28,450 nt of DNA from a virus, in the IMG/VR virus record IMGVR_UViG_3300006121_000036, positions 1-28,450 of that record. The stretch is one strand, 5' to 3'. Shown here in pieces: positions 1 to 7,910 of this stretch (positions are counted from its first letter, which is position 1; every line of letters starts with the position of its first letter). The notes under the pieces were generated by a model. The model made no database searches. It was not told the DNA's origin and saw nothing but the letters and a program-made list of their open reading frames with translations. Both the position numbers and the translations under genes were made by a program.

Positions 1-2
1 GC

Positions 3-1280
3 TCTAAGGGTCGTGGCAAAGACACGGTGCTGGCTCATATCACACCCCAAGAAGCTGCGTTACTGAAAAAACGAGGCGGTCGTGGTAGTAGAAACCCTGA
101 TACAGGATTGCTTGAGTTTGGCACTGAAGGTGATTTTGTAAGCAGTGACGAATTTATTAGTGGTGGTGATTTATACGGCTCAACACCTGCACCAACTCAA
201 GATATACAAACGCAAGATTTTGGCACTCAATTAAACGCAGCAAGCAGTGGTGCTAGTAATCAAACACCAGCATATCAACCAATGGATTACGCTAATGCAG
301 CGGCTTCACAAGGAGGCGGTGATTTAACGTATGGTGCTGCTGGACAAGCCCCTGATGCGGCATCCACGCCAACAGAATCACCATTTCCAGCAGATACCAG
401 TGCATCGGGTGGAAGTTCAAGCTGGTTAAACAGTTTAATGAATGGTTTAGGCGGTGCGGCTGGTTTAGCTAAATTAGCTGGACTTGGCGGTATTGGTGCG
501 GTTGTTGGTAATCAAGCACAACAGGCGGCGCAACAAGGTCAAGTAGCTGGTCAGCAAGTCGGGGCATTAGCTGATAAAACGCAAGCACAATCAGCCGCAG
601 CACAAGGACAATTAGCTAACATTGCACAACAAGCACAGAAACAAGGACAGACTGCGTCTCAACAAGTCGGTGCTGTGATTCCTCAATTGCAAAGTATTGC
701 TGGCAACATTGCTGCTTACGGTCAGCCGTTGATTGATACGGGTAAGCAACAAATGGACCAAGCCTTAGCGGGGACATTAACACCTGCTAACCAACAGGCT
801 TTTAATGCGCTGAAAGCTCAAGCAGAGCAAGGTGTTGCGTCTAGGGGCGGTGTCGGTGCGATGCAAGCCGGTAACGCTGAATTAAATGCGCTTGGCACAC
901 TGGCACAAAATCAATTCCAAGCAGGTCAAAATACTTATCAAGCTGGTGCTGCGTATGGTGTTCAAGGTCAGAGTTTGATGGCTCAAGCGGCTCAACTTGG
1001 TTTGACACAAGAGCAGATTCAATTGGCTCAGGATAACCTGGCTAACCAGATTCAGATTGGTGCGGTTAACACAGCATTGGCACAAAACGGTATTAGTGAC
1101 CAGTACACCATTCAAGGTATTCAGATGGGTTTGCAAGCGGATCAACAGTTGGCATCACAAATGCAGAGTTTGTATTCTAGTCTTGCATCTATTGCGTTTA
1201 ATAGCCCACAGACACCTAAATACAGTGCAACAACAGGTCAACCGTTATACAACACCAGCACCGGTCAATTGAACGCATAA
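3..1280 (+). CDS. Internal virion-type structural protein, 5' end cut by window edge
   Basis: The frame is open from base 3, so the gene begins upstream; the GTG at 27 is internal to a reading SKGRGKDTVLAHITPQEA rather than a likely start. That opening (GKDTVLAHITP.EA.LLK..GG.G..NP.TGL.EF) is one I associate with phage DNA-transfer or internal virion proteins. About 425 residues are visible. After a Ser/Thr/Pro/Ala-rich stretch (residues ~50-130), a Gly-rich hydrophobic segment (around SWLNSLMNGLGGAAGLAKLAG) is followed by a long Gln/Ala-rich helical region. It ends 9 bp before the next gene of the same operon. The composition suggests a protein stored in the capsid and ejected with DNA; the exact role is inferred. 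Confidence 0.75.
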   Translation, partial: SKGRGKDTVLAHITPQEAALLKKRGGRGSRNPDTGLLEFGTEGDFVSSDEFISGGDLYGSTPAPTQDIQTQDFGTQLNAASSGASNQTPAYQPMDYANAAASQGGGDLTYGAAGQAPDAASTPTESPFPADTSASGGSSSWLNSLMNGLGGAAGLAKLAGLGGIGAVVGNQAQQAAQQGQVAGQQVGALADKTQAQSAAAQGQLANIAQQAQKQGQTASQQVGAVIPQLQSIAGNIAAYGQPLIDTGKQQMDQALAGTLTPANQQAFNALKAQAEQGVASRGGVGAMQAGNAELNALGTLAQNQFQAGQNTYQAGAAYGVQGQSLMAQAAQLGLTQEQIQLAQDNLANQIQIGAVNTALAQNGISDQYTIQGIQMGLQADQQLASQMQSLYSSLASIAFNSPQTPKYSATTGQPLYNTSTGQLNA

Positions 1281-1289
1281 GGAATAGTC

Positions 1290-2792
1290 ATGGCTGATAC
1301 GCAAACAAATAGCAATGTTGATGTTCCTAATTTGCTCGGTAGCTTACCGTCAAGCGTTTCGTCTATGCTCAAAGCGGGTGGCGATGTTGCACAAAAGAAA
1401 GCCGACATTGATGTACAAGCTCAAGATGCACTAGCTCAAAAGTCTGCACCAATTAACCAGGCATATCAAGAGCAGATTAAACAGCAGGGCCAGACACAAC
1501 AGAAAATTGCTGGTCAACTAGCGCAACCTTTTCAAGTGCCGCAAGAAACCGTATCGGATTACGGTCAACTTGGTGGCATGGTGGCTATGCTAGGTGTAAT
1601 GCTAGGCAAATCCGGTAAACAATCGGCTACCAATGTATTGTCTGCAATTGATGGCACACTCAAAGGGTATCAGCAAGGCCGTAAAGACATGATAGCGGCT
1701 TCACAGAAAGAATTTGATACCAACATGAAGCGTTTACAAGCAGAGGCTACAAACGCTGCTTCTATGCTTGAGAACGCTACTAAGTTGCGCTCAATTGATT
1801 TAGAAAAAGCCAATCAAGAAGTGGCTCAACTGAAAGCAAGGGCCATGCAAGGAATTGCATCGAGTGATTACATTATTCAGAACGCTGACAAAGCGATGCA
1901 ATTAGCAGTCAGTCTTAAAAACTCAGCCACTAACGCTGGCAACCTTGCGTTACGCACTAAAGAATATAACGACAGAATTATTCAACAAAACATTGCAAAC
2001 AAAGAAGCATTTATTACAAAAGATGGTCAAACCATTATTTATGATAAAGCTAAACAACAATATACTGATTTAACAGGTAAACCTGTTGACCAACAATTAG
2101 CAAAAGGTGCAACTAAGCAAGGTGCTGCCTCTACAAGAGGTGGTGGATTAAATGACAGATACGCATTTAATATTTTTGAATCAGCAGGTCAGGCTTACAC
2201 CGATTTATTTAATTTAACCAGTATGCCAGCAGATACTGTTTTAGGTACGTTTGCAGGAATGACTGGTCAAACAGGCAACACACTAATTAGTTCGTTATCA
2301 AACACGCTGACTAGAGAAATCACTAATGAAGATAAACGAGTGATGCAACAATTGGTTAGTGGTTTTGAAAACAATATGTCAAGAGCGTTAGGCGGTGGTT
2401 ATGCTAATTCATCAGCCAAAGGTGCAATTGAAGCGTACAAACAACAAGTTGCCCAAGAAGGCGATACACCACTGAATCAAGCAATATTTTTAGCAAGAGC
2501 TAAACAAGAATTAGGTATTTTAGCTAAGAGCTTTGCTAATCATCCTGGTGCAAATGAAGGTTACATACAAGGTTTCAAAGATTATCAAGACGAATTAAAT
2601 GAAGCTGTACCATTTACAGTTAGTGATGTGTTGACTGCCTCTCGTGCTGGTCGATCAACTGTTTCTGAAGATTTAAGAAATTTAACGCAACCATCTTCAA
2701 AACCAATACCGACCGACGCTGACCGTGAATATGTAAAAAACAATCCATCGGCTCGTCAAAAATTTATTGACAGATTCGGAGTGCAACCATAA
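1290..2792 (+). CDS. Hypothetical Gln/Ala-rich helical virion protein
   Basis: 500 residues, ATG with AAGGAATAG upstream. The N-terminal half is helical and rich in Gln, Ala and Lys (AQKKADIDVQAQDALAQK, repeated QQKIAGQLAQ). A short hydrophobic Gly/Met segment lies near residues 95-110 (LGGMVAMLGVMLGKSGK). The C-terminal half is more globular and ends in YVKNNPSARQKFIDRFGVQP, a tail common in phage proteins of unknown role. It sits between two similarly built genes and shares one base of its stop codon with the next ATG (TAATG). By position, after tail genes and before lysis, it is probably an internal-virion or ejection protein. I do not recognise a named family. Confidence 0.75.
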   Translation: MADTQTNSNVDVPNLLGSLPSSVSSMLKAGGDVAQKKADIDVQAQDALAQKSAPINQAYQEQIKQQGQTQQKIAGQLAQPFQVPQETVSDYGQLGGMVAMLGVMLGKSGKQSATNVLSAIDGTLKGYQQGRKDMIAASQKEFDTNMKRLQAEATNAASMLENATKLRSIDLEKANQEVAQLKARAMQGIASSDYIIQNADKAMQLAVSLKNSATNAGNLALRTKEYNDRIIQQNIANKEAFITKDGQTIIYDKAKQQYTDLTGKPVDQQLAKGATKQGAASTRGGGLNDRYAFNIFESAGQAYTDLFNLTSMPADTVLGTFAGMTGQTGNTLISSLSNTLTREITNEDKRVMQQLVSGFENNMSRALGGGYANSSAKGAIEAYKQQVAQEGDTPLNQAIFLARAKQELGILAKSFANHPGANEGYIQGFKDYQDELNEAVPFTVSDVLTASRAGRSTVSEDLRNLTQPSSKPIPTDADREYVKNNPSARQKFIDRFGVQP

Positions 2793-4279
2793 TGGCTACT
2801 GACGTCCCAGATTGGGCCAAAGACACCAGTTCAAGTGTGCCAGATTGGGCGAAAGAATCAACGTCGCCTAAAGAAAGTATTGCACAAAGTCAAAAGCGGA
2901 CTGCTAAAGAATTTCCGTTATCGGAAAGAGCAAGTGCTATTGCTTACGGTGCTGGAACAGGTGCAATCGGTGCAGCAGGTGAATTGGAAAAAATGTTGGC
3001 ATCCACCATTCCAAAAGCTGTTGGATTGCAAAACAAAAATGACAAAGAAAGTTTGTTTGGTCGTGAAACTTTATTGCCAACCGTCTCTGAAGCTCAACAA
3101 CTTGCGTCAAAGATCGGAATTGAGAAACCAAGAAAAGAATTAGGGTTTCAACAAAATATTGGTGAAATGATTGGTGGTTTTGGGGCTGAAGTCCCAAGAA
3201 TGTTAAAAGGTAGTGTTCGTGCTTTTTTAGGTACGCCTTCACAAACCAGTGAAGAAATTGCTCGTCGTGCTGAAACAATGGGTTTTAGTCCAGTTGCGGC
3301 ACAAGTCAAAGCAGATTCACCCATTGCATCAAAAGGCGCATTAGGCGCAACCAAAGACAATCAACGCACTGCAAATACATGGGCATCGTTGTCTACTGGT
3401 GAAGTTGCGCCAGGACGTAATGCTGAAATTAACCGTGATTTTCTCAATAATAGAATCAATAATTTAGGTAAACAATTTGATGAAGTTTATCAAGGTAAGA
3501 CTTTTAATATTGATCCAGAAGCAGTTGATGTCATTCGTGGTATGGCTCAAAATGAACAATTATTACCTAATGTTGCATCAAATTCTCAAGTAAAAAACAC
3601 AGCACAAAGTATTGTTAATAGTTTTGATCGTTTGGCTAATAGAGCTAATGCCATTCCTAATACTTTTGGTATTGAAGGTGACGCATTACAAAGAATAAGA
3701 AACAGTTTGACTCAATACGCTCGGTCAACAAACCCTCAAAATGCCAGAGAAATTTATGGTTTAGTAGACGCTTTGGACGCATCAGTGGCAAGAAATCATC
3801 CTGATGTTGCTGCCACGCTTGAGCAAATTCGCCCGTTTTACCGTAACACAATGGCCCTTGAAGAATTGATGGGACGGGAAGGCATACGACAAGGCAATAT
3901 TAGTTTAGAGCAATTAGGCAATATGCTTGGCAGTCGCAAAGGTCAAATGCGTCGAGACGGTGATGGTCAAGCAGCATTGTTAGATCAATTAGCTGAAATT
4001 GGCTCAGAGTTAAAATTCAAAGCAAGATGGCAAACAAACGGCGGGGAAACGGGTGTTGCTGAAGATACGTTGGGTAAAATTTTACGCACTGGTGGCGATG
4101 TTGCATCAAATTTAACTGGTCGTAGATCAAAAACCGCTAGAGCTTTGCAAAAAAGTTTAGGCCAAGAGAATTTAGATGAACGTGCTTTGGGTTTTGGTTT
4201 TCAAAGTTTGCCAGAAGTGTTGGCTAGTGGTGAAGCGTCACGGCTTTATCAAAAAAAGACAGGAAATGAAAAACAATGA
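2792..4279 (+). CDS. Hypothetical internal virion-type protein with duplicated VPDWAK motif
   Basis: 495 residues. The start is fixed by the TAATG junction with the previous gene. The N-terminus carries a tandem repeat, VPDWAKDTSS then VPDWAKESTS, followed by a Gly/Ala-rich stretch around residues 50-65 (AIAYGAGTGAIGAAGELEK) and long predicted helices. The rest is charged and Asn/Arg-rich, with no signal peptide or catalytic motif that I can see. It is the third of three large proteins read in series upstream of the lysis genes, which suggests a structural or ejected role. The next gene starts inside its stop codon (ATGA). Confidence 0.75.
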   Translation: MATDVPDWAKDTSSSVPDWAKESTSPKESIAQSQKRTAKEFPLSERASAIAYGAGTGAIGAAGELEKMLASTIPKAVGLQNKNDKESLFGRETLLPTVSEAQQLASKIGIEKPRKELGFQQNIGEMIGGFGAEVPRMLKGSVRAFLGTPSQTSEEIARRAETMGFSPVAAQVKADSPIASKGALGATKDNQRTANTWASLSTGEVAPGRNAEINRDFLNNRINNLGKQFDEVYQGKTFNIDPEAVDVIRGMAQNEQLLPNVASNSQVKNTAQSIVNSFDRLANRANAIPNTFGIEGDALQRIRNSLTQYARSTNPQNAREIYGLVDALDASVARNHPDVAATLEQIRPFYRNTMALEELMGREGIRQGNISLEQLGNMLGSRKGQMRRDGDGQAALLDQLAEIGSELKFKARWQTNGGETGVAEDTLGKILRTGGDVASNLTGRRSKTARALQKSLGQENLDERALGFGFQSLPEVLASGEASRLYQKKTGNEKQ

Positions 4280-4476
4280 AAAAACAAAAAGGTGTTAATC
4301 CAGAGCTGGAGAAAGCGATTGCACAGTTGCTATCTGAGGTGATGTCTGACCCAACAGCGTCATTAACAGATAAGTGCCGAGTGCTGGACCGTTCGATCAA
4401 TATTGAAAAATTGAAACAAAAACTCTCGGATGATGAATGGGGTGCTGGATTTATTAACACAGATGATGACGAGTAG
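4276..4476 (+). CDS. Small conserved-looking phage protein (66 aa)
   Basis: Starts by ATGA overlap with the preceding gene. Short, helical and acidic at the C-terminus (DDEWGAGFINTDDDE). The central DKCRVLDRSINIEKLKQKLSDDEWG reads like a small protein often found near podophage structural genes, but I cannot assign a function. No membrane segment and no Cys pair. Confidence 0.7.
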   Translation: MKKQKGVNPELEKAIAQLLSEVMSDPTASLTDKCRVLDRSINIEKLKQKLSDDEWGAGFINTDDDE

Positions 4477-4477
4477 C

Positions 4478-4499
4478 GTTAAACTATGTACTGTTTAAC
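4478..4499 (+). promoter_or_regulatory. Inverted repeat upstream of membrane-protein gene
   Basis: GTTAAAC (4478-4484) and GTTTAAC (4493-4499) form a perfect 7-bp stem with an 8-nt loop. It lies directly before the AGGGG ribosome-binding sequence (4501-4505) of the gene at 4512. No U-run follows, so it does not look like a terminator. It could tune translation of the membrane protein. Confidence 0.45.
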
Positions 4500-4511
4500 T
4501 AGGGGATAACG

Positions 4512-4733
4512 ATGAATGTCATTGCTTTTGTACGGTTAGCGTTGGATGTGGTGATGGGCAGATTGCTTGTCATTTTGTCTTTGGGATTGTCATTCTTTTT
4601 AGCTTGTTGGGTAATGCACGATCCAGGCTGGGAGAGATTAGTCACTATGGCTTTTTTCTCAATATTCTCGTATCTTATTATTAACGTGAAAGAAAGGAAT
4701 ACAAATGTTCAAGGGTCACAAACGTCCGAGTGA
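4512..4733 (+). CDS. Small two-TM membrane protein, holin-like
   Basis: 73 residues with two hydrophobic segments, about 17-34 (LLVILSLGLSFFLACWVM) and 43-58 (LVTMAFFSIFSYLIINV), and a polar C-terminus. AGGGGATAACG precedes the ATG. Its size, topology and position a few genes before the endolysin fit a holin or holin-associated protein acting in the inner membrane. The 3-TM holin at 5409 is the stronger candidate, so this one may be an antiholin, a second holin or unrelated. The last 29 bases overlap the next gene. Confidence 0.7.
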   Translation: MNVIAFVRLALDVVMGRLLVILSLGLSFFLACWVMHDPGWERLVTMAFFSIFSYLIINVKERNTNVQGSQTSE

Positions 4734-4923
4734 AGTTAATCAACAGATTGCCAAGTCTGTTCGTCCACAATTGCCACGGGATGGCTCAAGAGATGGTAAA
4801 AACACGCATACAAGCGGTGAATTACCAGCGGGTTTTATAGCTATCTGGAATTTTGGCGGTCAAACCGACACCAATAAATCGCCAACAACGAAGCCAGAGA
4901 CTAAGCATAAGGTGTACAAGTAA
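4705..4923 (+). CDS. Hypothetical basic protein (72 aa)
   Basis: The start lies inside the previous gene, with AAAGGAATACAA before the ATG. Rich in Lys, Arg, Thr and Pro, with a short hydrophobic patch ELPAGFIAIWNFGG near the middle. No recognised family. It ends in TAATG shared with the next gene, so it is translated within the lysis-region operon. Confidence 0.6.
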   Translation: MFKGHKRPSEVNQQIAKSVRPQLPRDGSRDGKNTHTSGELPAGFIAIWNFGGQTDTNKSPTTKPETKHKVYK

Positions 4924-5258
4924 TGGCTAACAACATTGCGTTTCAACCGATGGGTTTGTCTACCCTACTGAGTGCTACAACCACTACTAGCACGGTATCG
5001 GTGACCGCATCTAGCCCGTCTAATCAACTGATGATTTCAAATACAGGCAACGTCGCTGTGTTTCTAAACATCAGTGCCGCTAGTTCGGTCACAGCGGTGT
5101 TACCTACTGCGGGTACACCCCAGGCTGGTGTATCTATACCGGCTGGTAGCATGAAAGTGATTAGTAACCTACAAATATCCAATACAACTGTGTATGTAGC
5201 TGGTATCACGGCTACTGGTACAGCCTCTGTTTATCTTGTTGCTGGAGAAGGACTATGA
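4923..5258 (+). CDS. Small beta-rich structural protein
   Basis: 111 residues, dominated by Ser, Thr, Ala and Val with alternating hydrophobic pattern (MISNTGNVAVFLNISA, TTVYVAGITATGTASVYLVAGEG), typical of a compact beta-sandwich. It resembles in texture the small proteins after the capsid gene (23630 and 23993) and could be a head decoration or fibre-type component. This is inference from composition only. Overlaps flank it on both sides (TAATG before, ATGA after). Confidence 0.65.
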   Translation: MANNIAFQPMGLSTLLSATTTTSTVSVTASSPSNQLMISNTGNVAVFLNISAASSVTAVLPTAGTPQAGVSIPAGSMKVISNLQISNTTVYVAGITATGTASVYLVAGEGL

Positions 5259-5407
5259 ATATCAAAGAAAAATTGCAAGCTGATTTAGATGCTGCCAGAG
5301 CGCAAGTTGCTATTCTTGAACAACAAATTGCTAACCTGCCTTTAGAGATTGAAACCCTTGCTGTCGAGTCTTGGGACAAAATTAGAGATTTTTTTAAGGG
5401 GCTATAA
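5255..5407 (+). CDS. Short coiled-coil protein (50 aa)
   Basis: Starts by ATGA overlap with the upstream gene and ends one base before the next ATG. The sequence (LQADLDAARAQVAILEQQIANL, quoted as LQADLDAARAQ...LEQQIANL) has heptad spacing of Leu/Ile/Val, so one coiled-coil helix of about 30 residues, then a Trp-containing amphipathic end (SWDKIRDFFKGL). No membrane segment. Tight packing within the lysis region argues that it is real. Role unknown; a spanin-like part is possible but there is no lipobox or TM. Confidence 0.6.
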   Translation: MNIKEKLQADLDAARAQVAILEQQIANLPLEIETLAVESWDKIRDFFKGL

Positions 5408-5408
5408 C

Positions 5409-5810
5409 ATGGACCCGATTACCGCTATTGTTACTGTTGGTTCACAACTGATCGAACGCTTGTTTCCTGATCCTGCTCAAGCAGCAGAGGCCAAGCTCAA
5501 ACTGGTTGAATTGCAACAAAATGGTGACCTAGCGGCTATTGCAGGTCAAATGGACATCAACAAAGTTGAAGCGTCTAACGCCTCGGTGTTTGTATCAGGC
5601 TGGCGGCCTTTTGTGGGCTGGGTGTGCGGGTTTGGACTTGGTTATGTAGCCATCATTGAGCCAATTGCTCGGTTTGTAGCAACCATGACGGGTTACACCG
5701 GTGCATTTCCAGCAATTGATACGACACTCACCATGCAAGTGCTGATTGGTATGCTTGGTTTAGGTGGACTGCGTTCGTTGGATAAATTTAATGGTGTAGC
5801 GGCTAAATGA
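5409..5810 (+). CDS. 3-TM holin (GTA_holin_3TM-type)
   Basis: 133 residues from the ATG at 5409, which has AAGGGG at a good distance. An earlier in-frame start would overlap the upstream gene by 59 bases and adds no family sequence. After an amphipathic N-terminal part (FPDPAQAAEAKLKLVELQQNGD) comes the typical SGWRPFVGWVCGFGLGYVAIIEP block, then two more hydrophobic segments near residues 80-95 and 110-125. This matches the architecture I know for the Pfam 3-TM holin family found in phages and gene-transfer agents. It forms the membrane lesion that releases the endolysin encoded by the overlapping next gene. Confidence 0.85.
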   Translation: MDPITAIVTVGSQLIERLFPDPAQAAEAKLKLVELQQNGDLAAIAGQMDINKVEASNASVFVSGWRPFVGWVCGFGLGYVAIIEPIARFVATMTGYTGAFPAIDTTLTMQVLIGMLGLGGLRSLDKFNGVAAK

Positions 5811-6325
5811 TTAGTAATTGGGATCAATCGTTTGAGTATTTGCTGCAATCAGAAGGTGGTTTTGTTAATGATCCAAACGATCCTGGTGGCATGACCAATT
5901 TAGGGGTGACCAAAGCGGCTTGGGAAAAGTATGTTGGTCATGCAGTCAGTGAAGCAGATATGCGGGGGTTAACCCCTGACGTAGTTAAACCATTCTACAA
6001 AAAGGAGTATTGGGATGCTGTGCAAGCTGATGTACTTCCTGTTGGGATTGACTATGTTTGCTTTGACTTTGCTGTCAACGCTAATCCTATGCGCTCTATA
6101 CTATTACTACAAAGATGTGTGAATGTAAAAGATGATGGCATCTTAGGTAAGCAAACCTTATCGGCTGTCACGGATGCGTATTCAGCTAACAAAATTGCTT
6201 TGATTGAGCGTTTTTCTGATGAAAAAGAAGCGTTCTATCACACACGGCCCACGTTCCCTATTTACGGGCGGGGCTGGGTAAATCGTATTGATATTGTGGA
6301 GAATCGAGCCAAAATTATGGTTTGA
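5807..6325 (+). CDS. Endolysin, glycoside hydrolase 108-type N-acetylmuramidase
   Basis: 172 residues, normal length for the GH108/PG_binding_3 family. The catalytic signature is EGGFVNDPNDPGGMTNLGVT, with Glu16 as the expected acid. The C-terminal part (CFDFAVNANPM...LLQRCVNVKDDGILGKQTL) is the peptidoglycan-binding half, and the protein ends in the usual F..GW.NR sequence. It hydrolyses peptidoglycan once the holin opens the membrane; there is no signal peptide. It starts by ATGA overlap with the holin. Its last 11 bases overlap, tail to tail, the opposite-strand methyltransferase. Confidence 0.92.
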   Translation: MISNWDQSFEYLLQSEGGFVNDPNDPGGMTNLGVTKAAWEKYVGHAVSEADMRGLTPDVVKPFYKKEYWDAVQADVLPVGIDYVCFDFAVNANPMRSILLLQRCVNVKDDGILGKQTLSAVTDAYSANKIALIERFSDEKEAFYHTRPTFPIYGRGWVNRIDIVENRAKIMV

Positions 6326-6902
6326 TTTTTTGGATACCAAGCTGATAACCAATCAATACGACTTGTAATTTGTCAGAAAAGAGCGTGGTGAACGCATCAA
6401 TTGCAATCTTAGGCCGTTGCAAGATACCAGGCATATCTAACCAAGCGTAGTCATCAAACAATATGATGCCGCCTGTTTTAAGCAATTGCCATGCCATGCA
6501 AGCGTCAGTCATTACGTCCGGTGCTTGGTGTGAGCCATCAATGTAAATAAAATCAAACAATTGATCTTCATGGATGAGCTGCGCCATCGCCAGGCTGGAC
6601 CGGCCCTTGTAAGCCGTCACCATTTGACCTTGCTGGCGCACCCAATCAACGTTCTGTTTCCAGCGTTCAAAGAGTAAGGTCAGCGTCAAATTTTCGTGTT
6701 CTGCTGACCCTTCAAACGTGTCAATACAAGTCATGCGACCATCATGGGGCAACATATTCTCAAGCATCCAGCAGGTTGCCCGACCTTCAAAGCAACCAAC
6801 CTCAAGGATATTCGAGCAGTCAGGGATAAGTCCTTTCAAGTATTGAAAGTTTGGTATGTTGTGACTAAACCAATCCTGACTGAATTCCATTTGTCTTTCC
6901 AT
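6315..6902 (-). CDS. Class I SAM-dependent methyltransferase
   Basis: 195 residues. Motif I is NILEVGCFEGRATCWML (Glu34, Gly36, Gly40), followed by an acidic residue at the end of strand 2 (CIDTFEGSAEH). The strand-4 region FDFIYIDGSHQAPDVMTD and GGIILFDDYAW match the Methyltransf_24 (TylF/CmcI-like) type. That family acts on sugars or small molecules, so the target is more likely glycan than DNA. It is the last gene of the minus operon, its start shares one base with the glycosyltransferase stop (TAATG), and its end overlaps the endolysin convergently. Confidence 0.85.
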   Translation of the reverse strand: MERQMEFSQDWFSHNIPNFQYLKGLIPDCSNILEVGCFEGRATCWMLENMLPHDGRMTCIDTFEGSAEHENLTLTLLFERWKQNVDWVRQQGQMVTAYKGRSSLAMAQLIHEDQLFDFIYIDGSHQAPDVMTDACMAWQLLKTGGIILFDDYAWLDMPGILQRPKIAIDAFTTLFSDKLQVVLIGYQLGIQKIKP

Positions 6903-7642
6903 TATGGTGCTGGAATCAACCGACCCTCAAACATATATGTTCCGATGTGAGCCAGTTGCGCCCAAGGTGCTGCGTAAATGCGACCACCAATCTTGCGATA
7001 AATAGCACAAAAGTGATAGTCCTCAGATAACAAACGCTCTGTTTCTTCTTCAATAGAAGTGGCAAAGTATTCATATATCTGTTCTCTCGCTTGCATTGTA
7101 TTACCTAAGTCAGCAACATCATTCATATAATAGGGAACGTGTTGTTTTAATGCTTCAAATACCTCACGCTTAATCAACATAAACCCTGTGCCACCGTTCT
7201 GAATCTCGACTGGCTGGTCCACTGGCACGGTGACCGACTCTTGATAGCCAACCAGGTTAACCACAAAGCTACCGGTGTATTGTTTGAGGTCAGCATTATC
7301 AACACCGTTATCCATTGCCTGTTTGACAGTGTTCCAGTTGATTTCTTTCTTGGGATAAATACCGCAAATGATTTCCTTGTCTGCCTTGAGCATGGTCAGG
7401 ATGTCATGCGGATTAAACCGGATGTCCGCATCAATGAACATCATATGGGTGCAATCTGACTTCATAAATGCCGTGGCAAGAGCGTTCCTCGCACGTTGAA
7501 TGAGTGATTCATTGAACATAAAAGACATCAAGACTTCAATGTCCTCTTTCGCCATAATGCTTGGCAAGTTAAGCAGTGATTGGGTGTACGCACCGGTACA
7601 CATACCGCCATACATGGGTGTTGCAATAAATAATTTAGTCAT
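6902..7642 (-). CDS. GT-A-fold glycosyltransferase (Anp1/GT2-like)
   Basis: 246 residues. It opens with a beta-strand plus TP.YGG motif (KLFIATPMYGGMCTGAY), then RARNALATAFM, and a DxD metal and nucleotide-sugar motif FIDADIRFNP (Asp71, Asp73). CGIYPKKEINW and NGGTGFMLIKREVFE are further elements that I associate with phage-encoded glycosyltransferases of this group. Together with the coupled methyltransferase it probably builds or modifies a glycan. The acceptor could be virion, host surface or DNA, and the sequence does not say which. Start by overlap with the small upstream gene. Confidence 0.82.
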   Translation of the reverse strand: MTKLFIATPMYGGMCTGAYTQSLLNLPSIMAKEDIEVLMSFMFNESLIQRARNALATAFMKSDCTHMMFIDADIRFNPHDILTMLKADKEIICGIYPKKEINWNTVKQAMDNGVDNADLKQYTGSFVVNLVGYQESVTVPVDQPVEIQNGGTGFMLIKREVFEALKQHVPYYMNDVADLGNTMQAREQIYEYFATSIEEETERLLSEDYHFCAIYRKIGGRIYAAPWAQLAHIGTYMFEGRLIPAP

Positions 7643-7799
7643 TTTCTAGTGCCTCGATAAGGTGTGACAGGATAAAAGAAACATTGGTAAGCATCCTTTC
7701 CTCTTGCGATTGAAGGTATGAAACAAATGCAATGTAGGCTTGCAGCTCTTTCTGAGCTTCCTTGGCCTGAATGATTAACTGCTCTTGGTCTACGACCAT
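7635..7799 (-). CDS. Small helical protein (54 aa)
   Basis: ATG at 7799 preceded by AGGGGATCATC; the stop overlaps the glycosyltransferase start by 8 bases. The product is helical (EQLIIQAKEAQKELQAYIAF) with no Cys, no clear TM and no recognised family. The placement of start, ribosome site and overlap supports it as a real gene coupled to the glycosyltransferase. Confidence 0.65.
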   Translation of the reverse strand: MVVDQEQLIIQAKEAQKELQAYIAFVSYLQSQEERMLTNVSFILSHLIEALEND

Positions 7800-7827
7800 G
7801 ATGATCCCCTATAAGATTGAGTAAGGT

Positions 7828-7910
7828 GGTGGCTGTCCTAAATACCAGGCCACCGGCTGGCTCTCAACACCGTTAGGACTCGGCTAGGGGCTGCCCTCCA
7901 TTGCGGAGGG
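7828..7910 (-). other. Structured RNA segment between RusA gene and 54-aa gene
   Basis: Three inverted repeats are packed here. CCCTCC/GGAGGG (7894-7910, 5-nt loop) lies at the end of the RusA gene. GTCCTAA/TTAGGAC (7835-7841 with 7873-7879) is a perfect 7-bp closing stem. GGTGGC/GCCACC (7828-7833 with 7849-7854) competes with that stem. The 84 bases between genes are otherwise empty, in an operon where most junctions overlap. No U-run follows, so it is not a simple terminator. Confidence 0.4.

Noticed and set aside
7835-7879. tRNA-like 7-bp terminal stem
   Set aside because: Only 45 nt long, with no D, anticodon and T arms; kept only as a structured segment.
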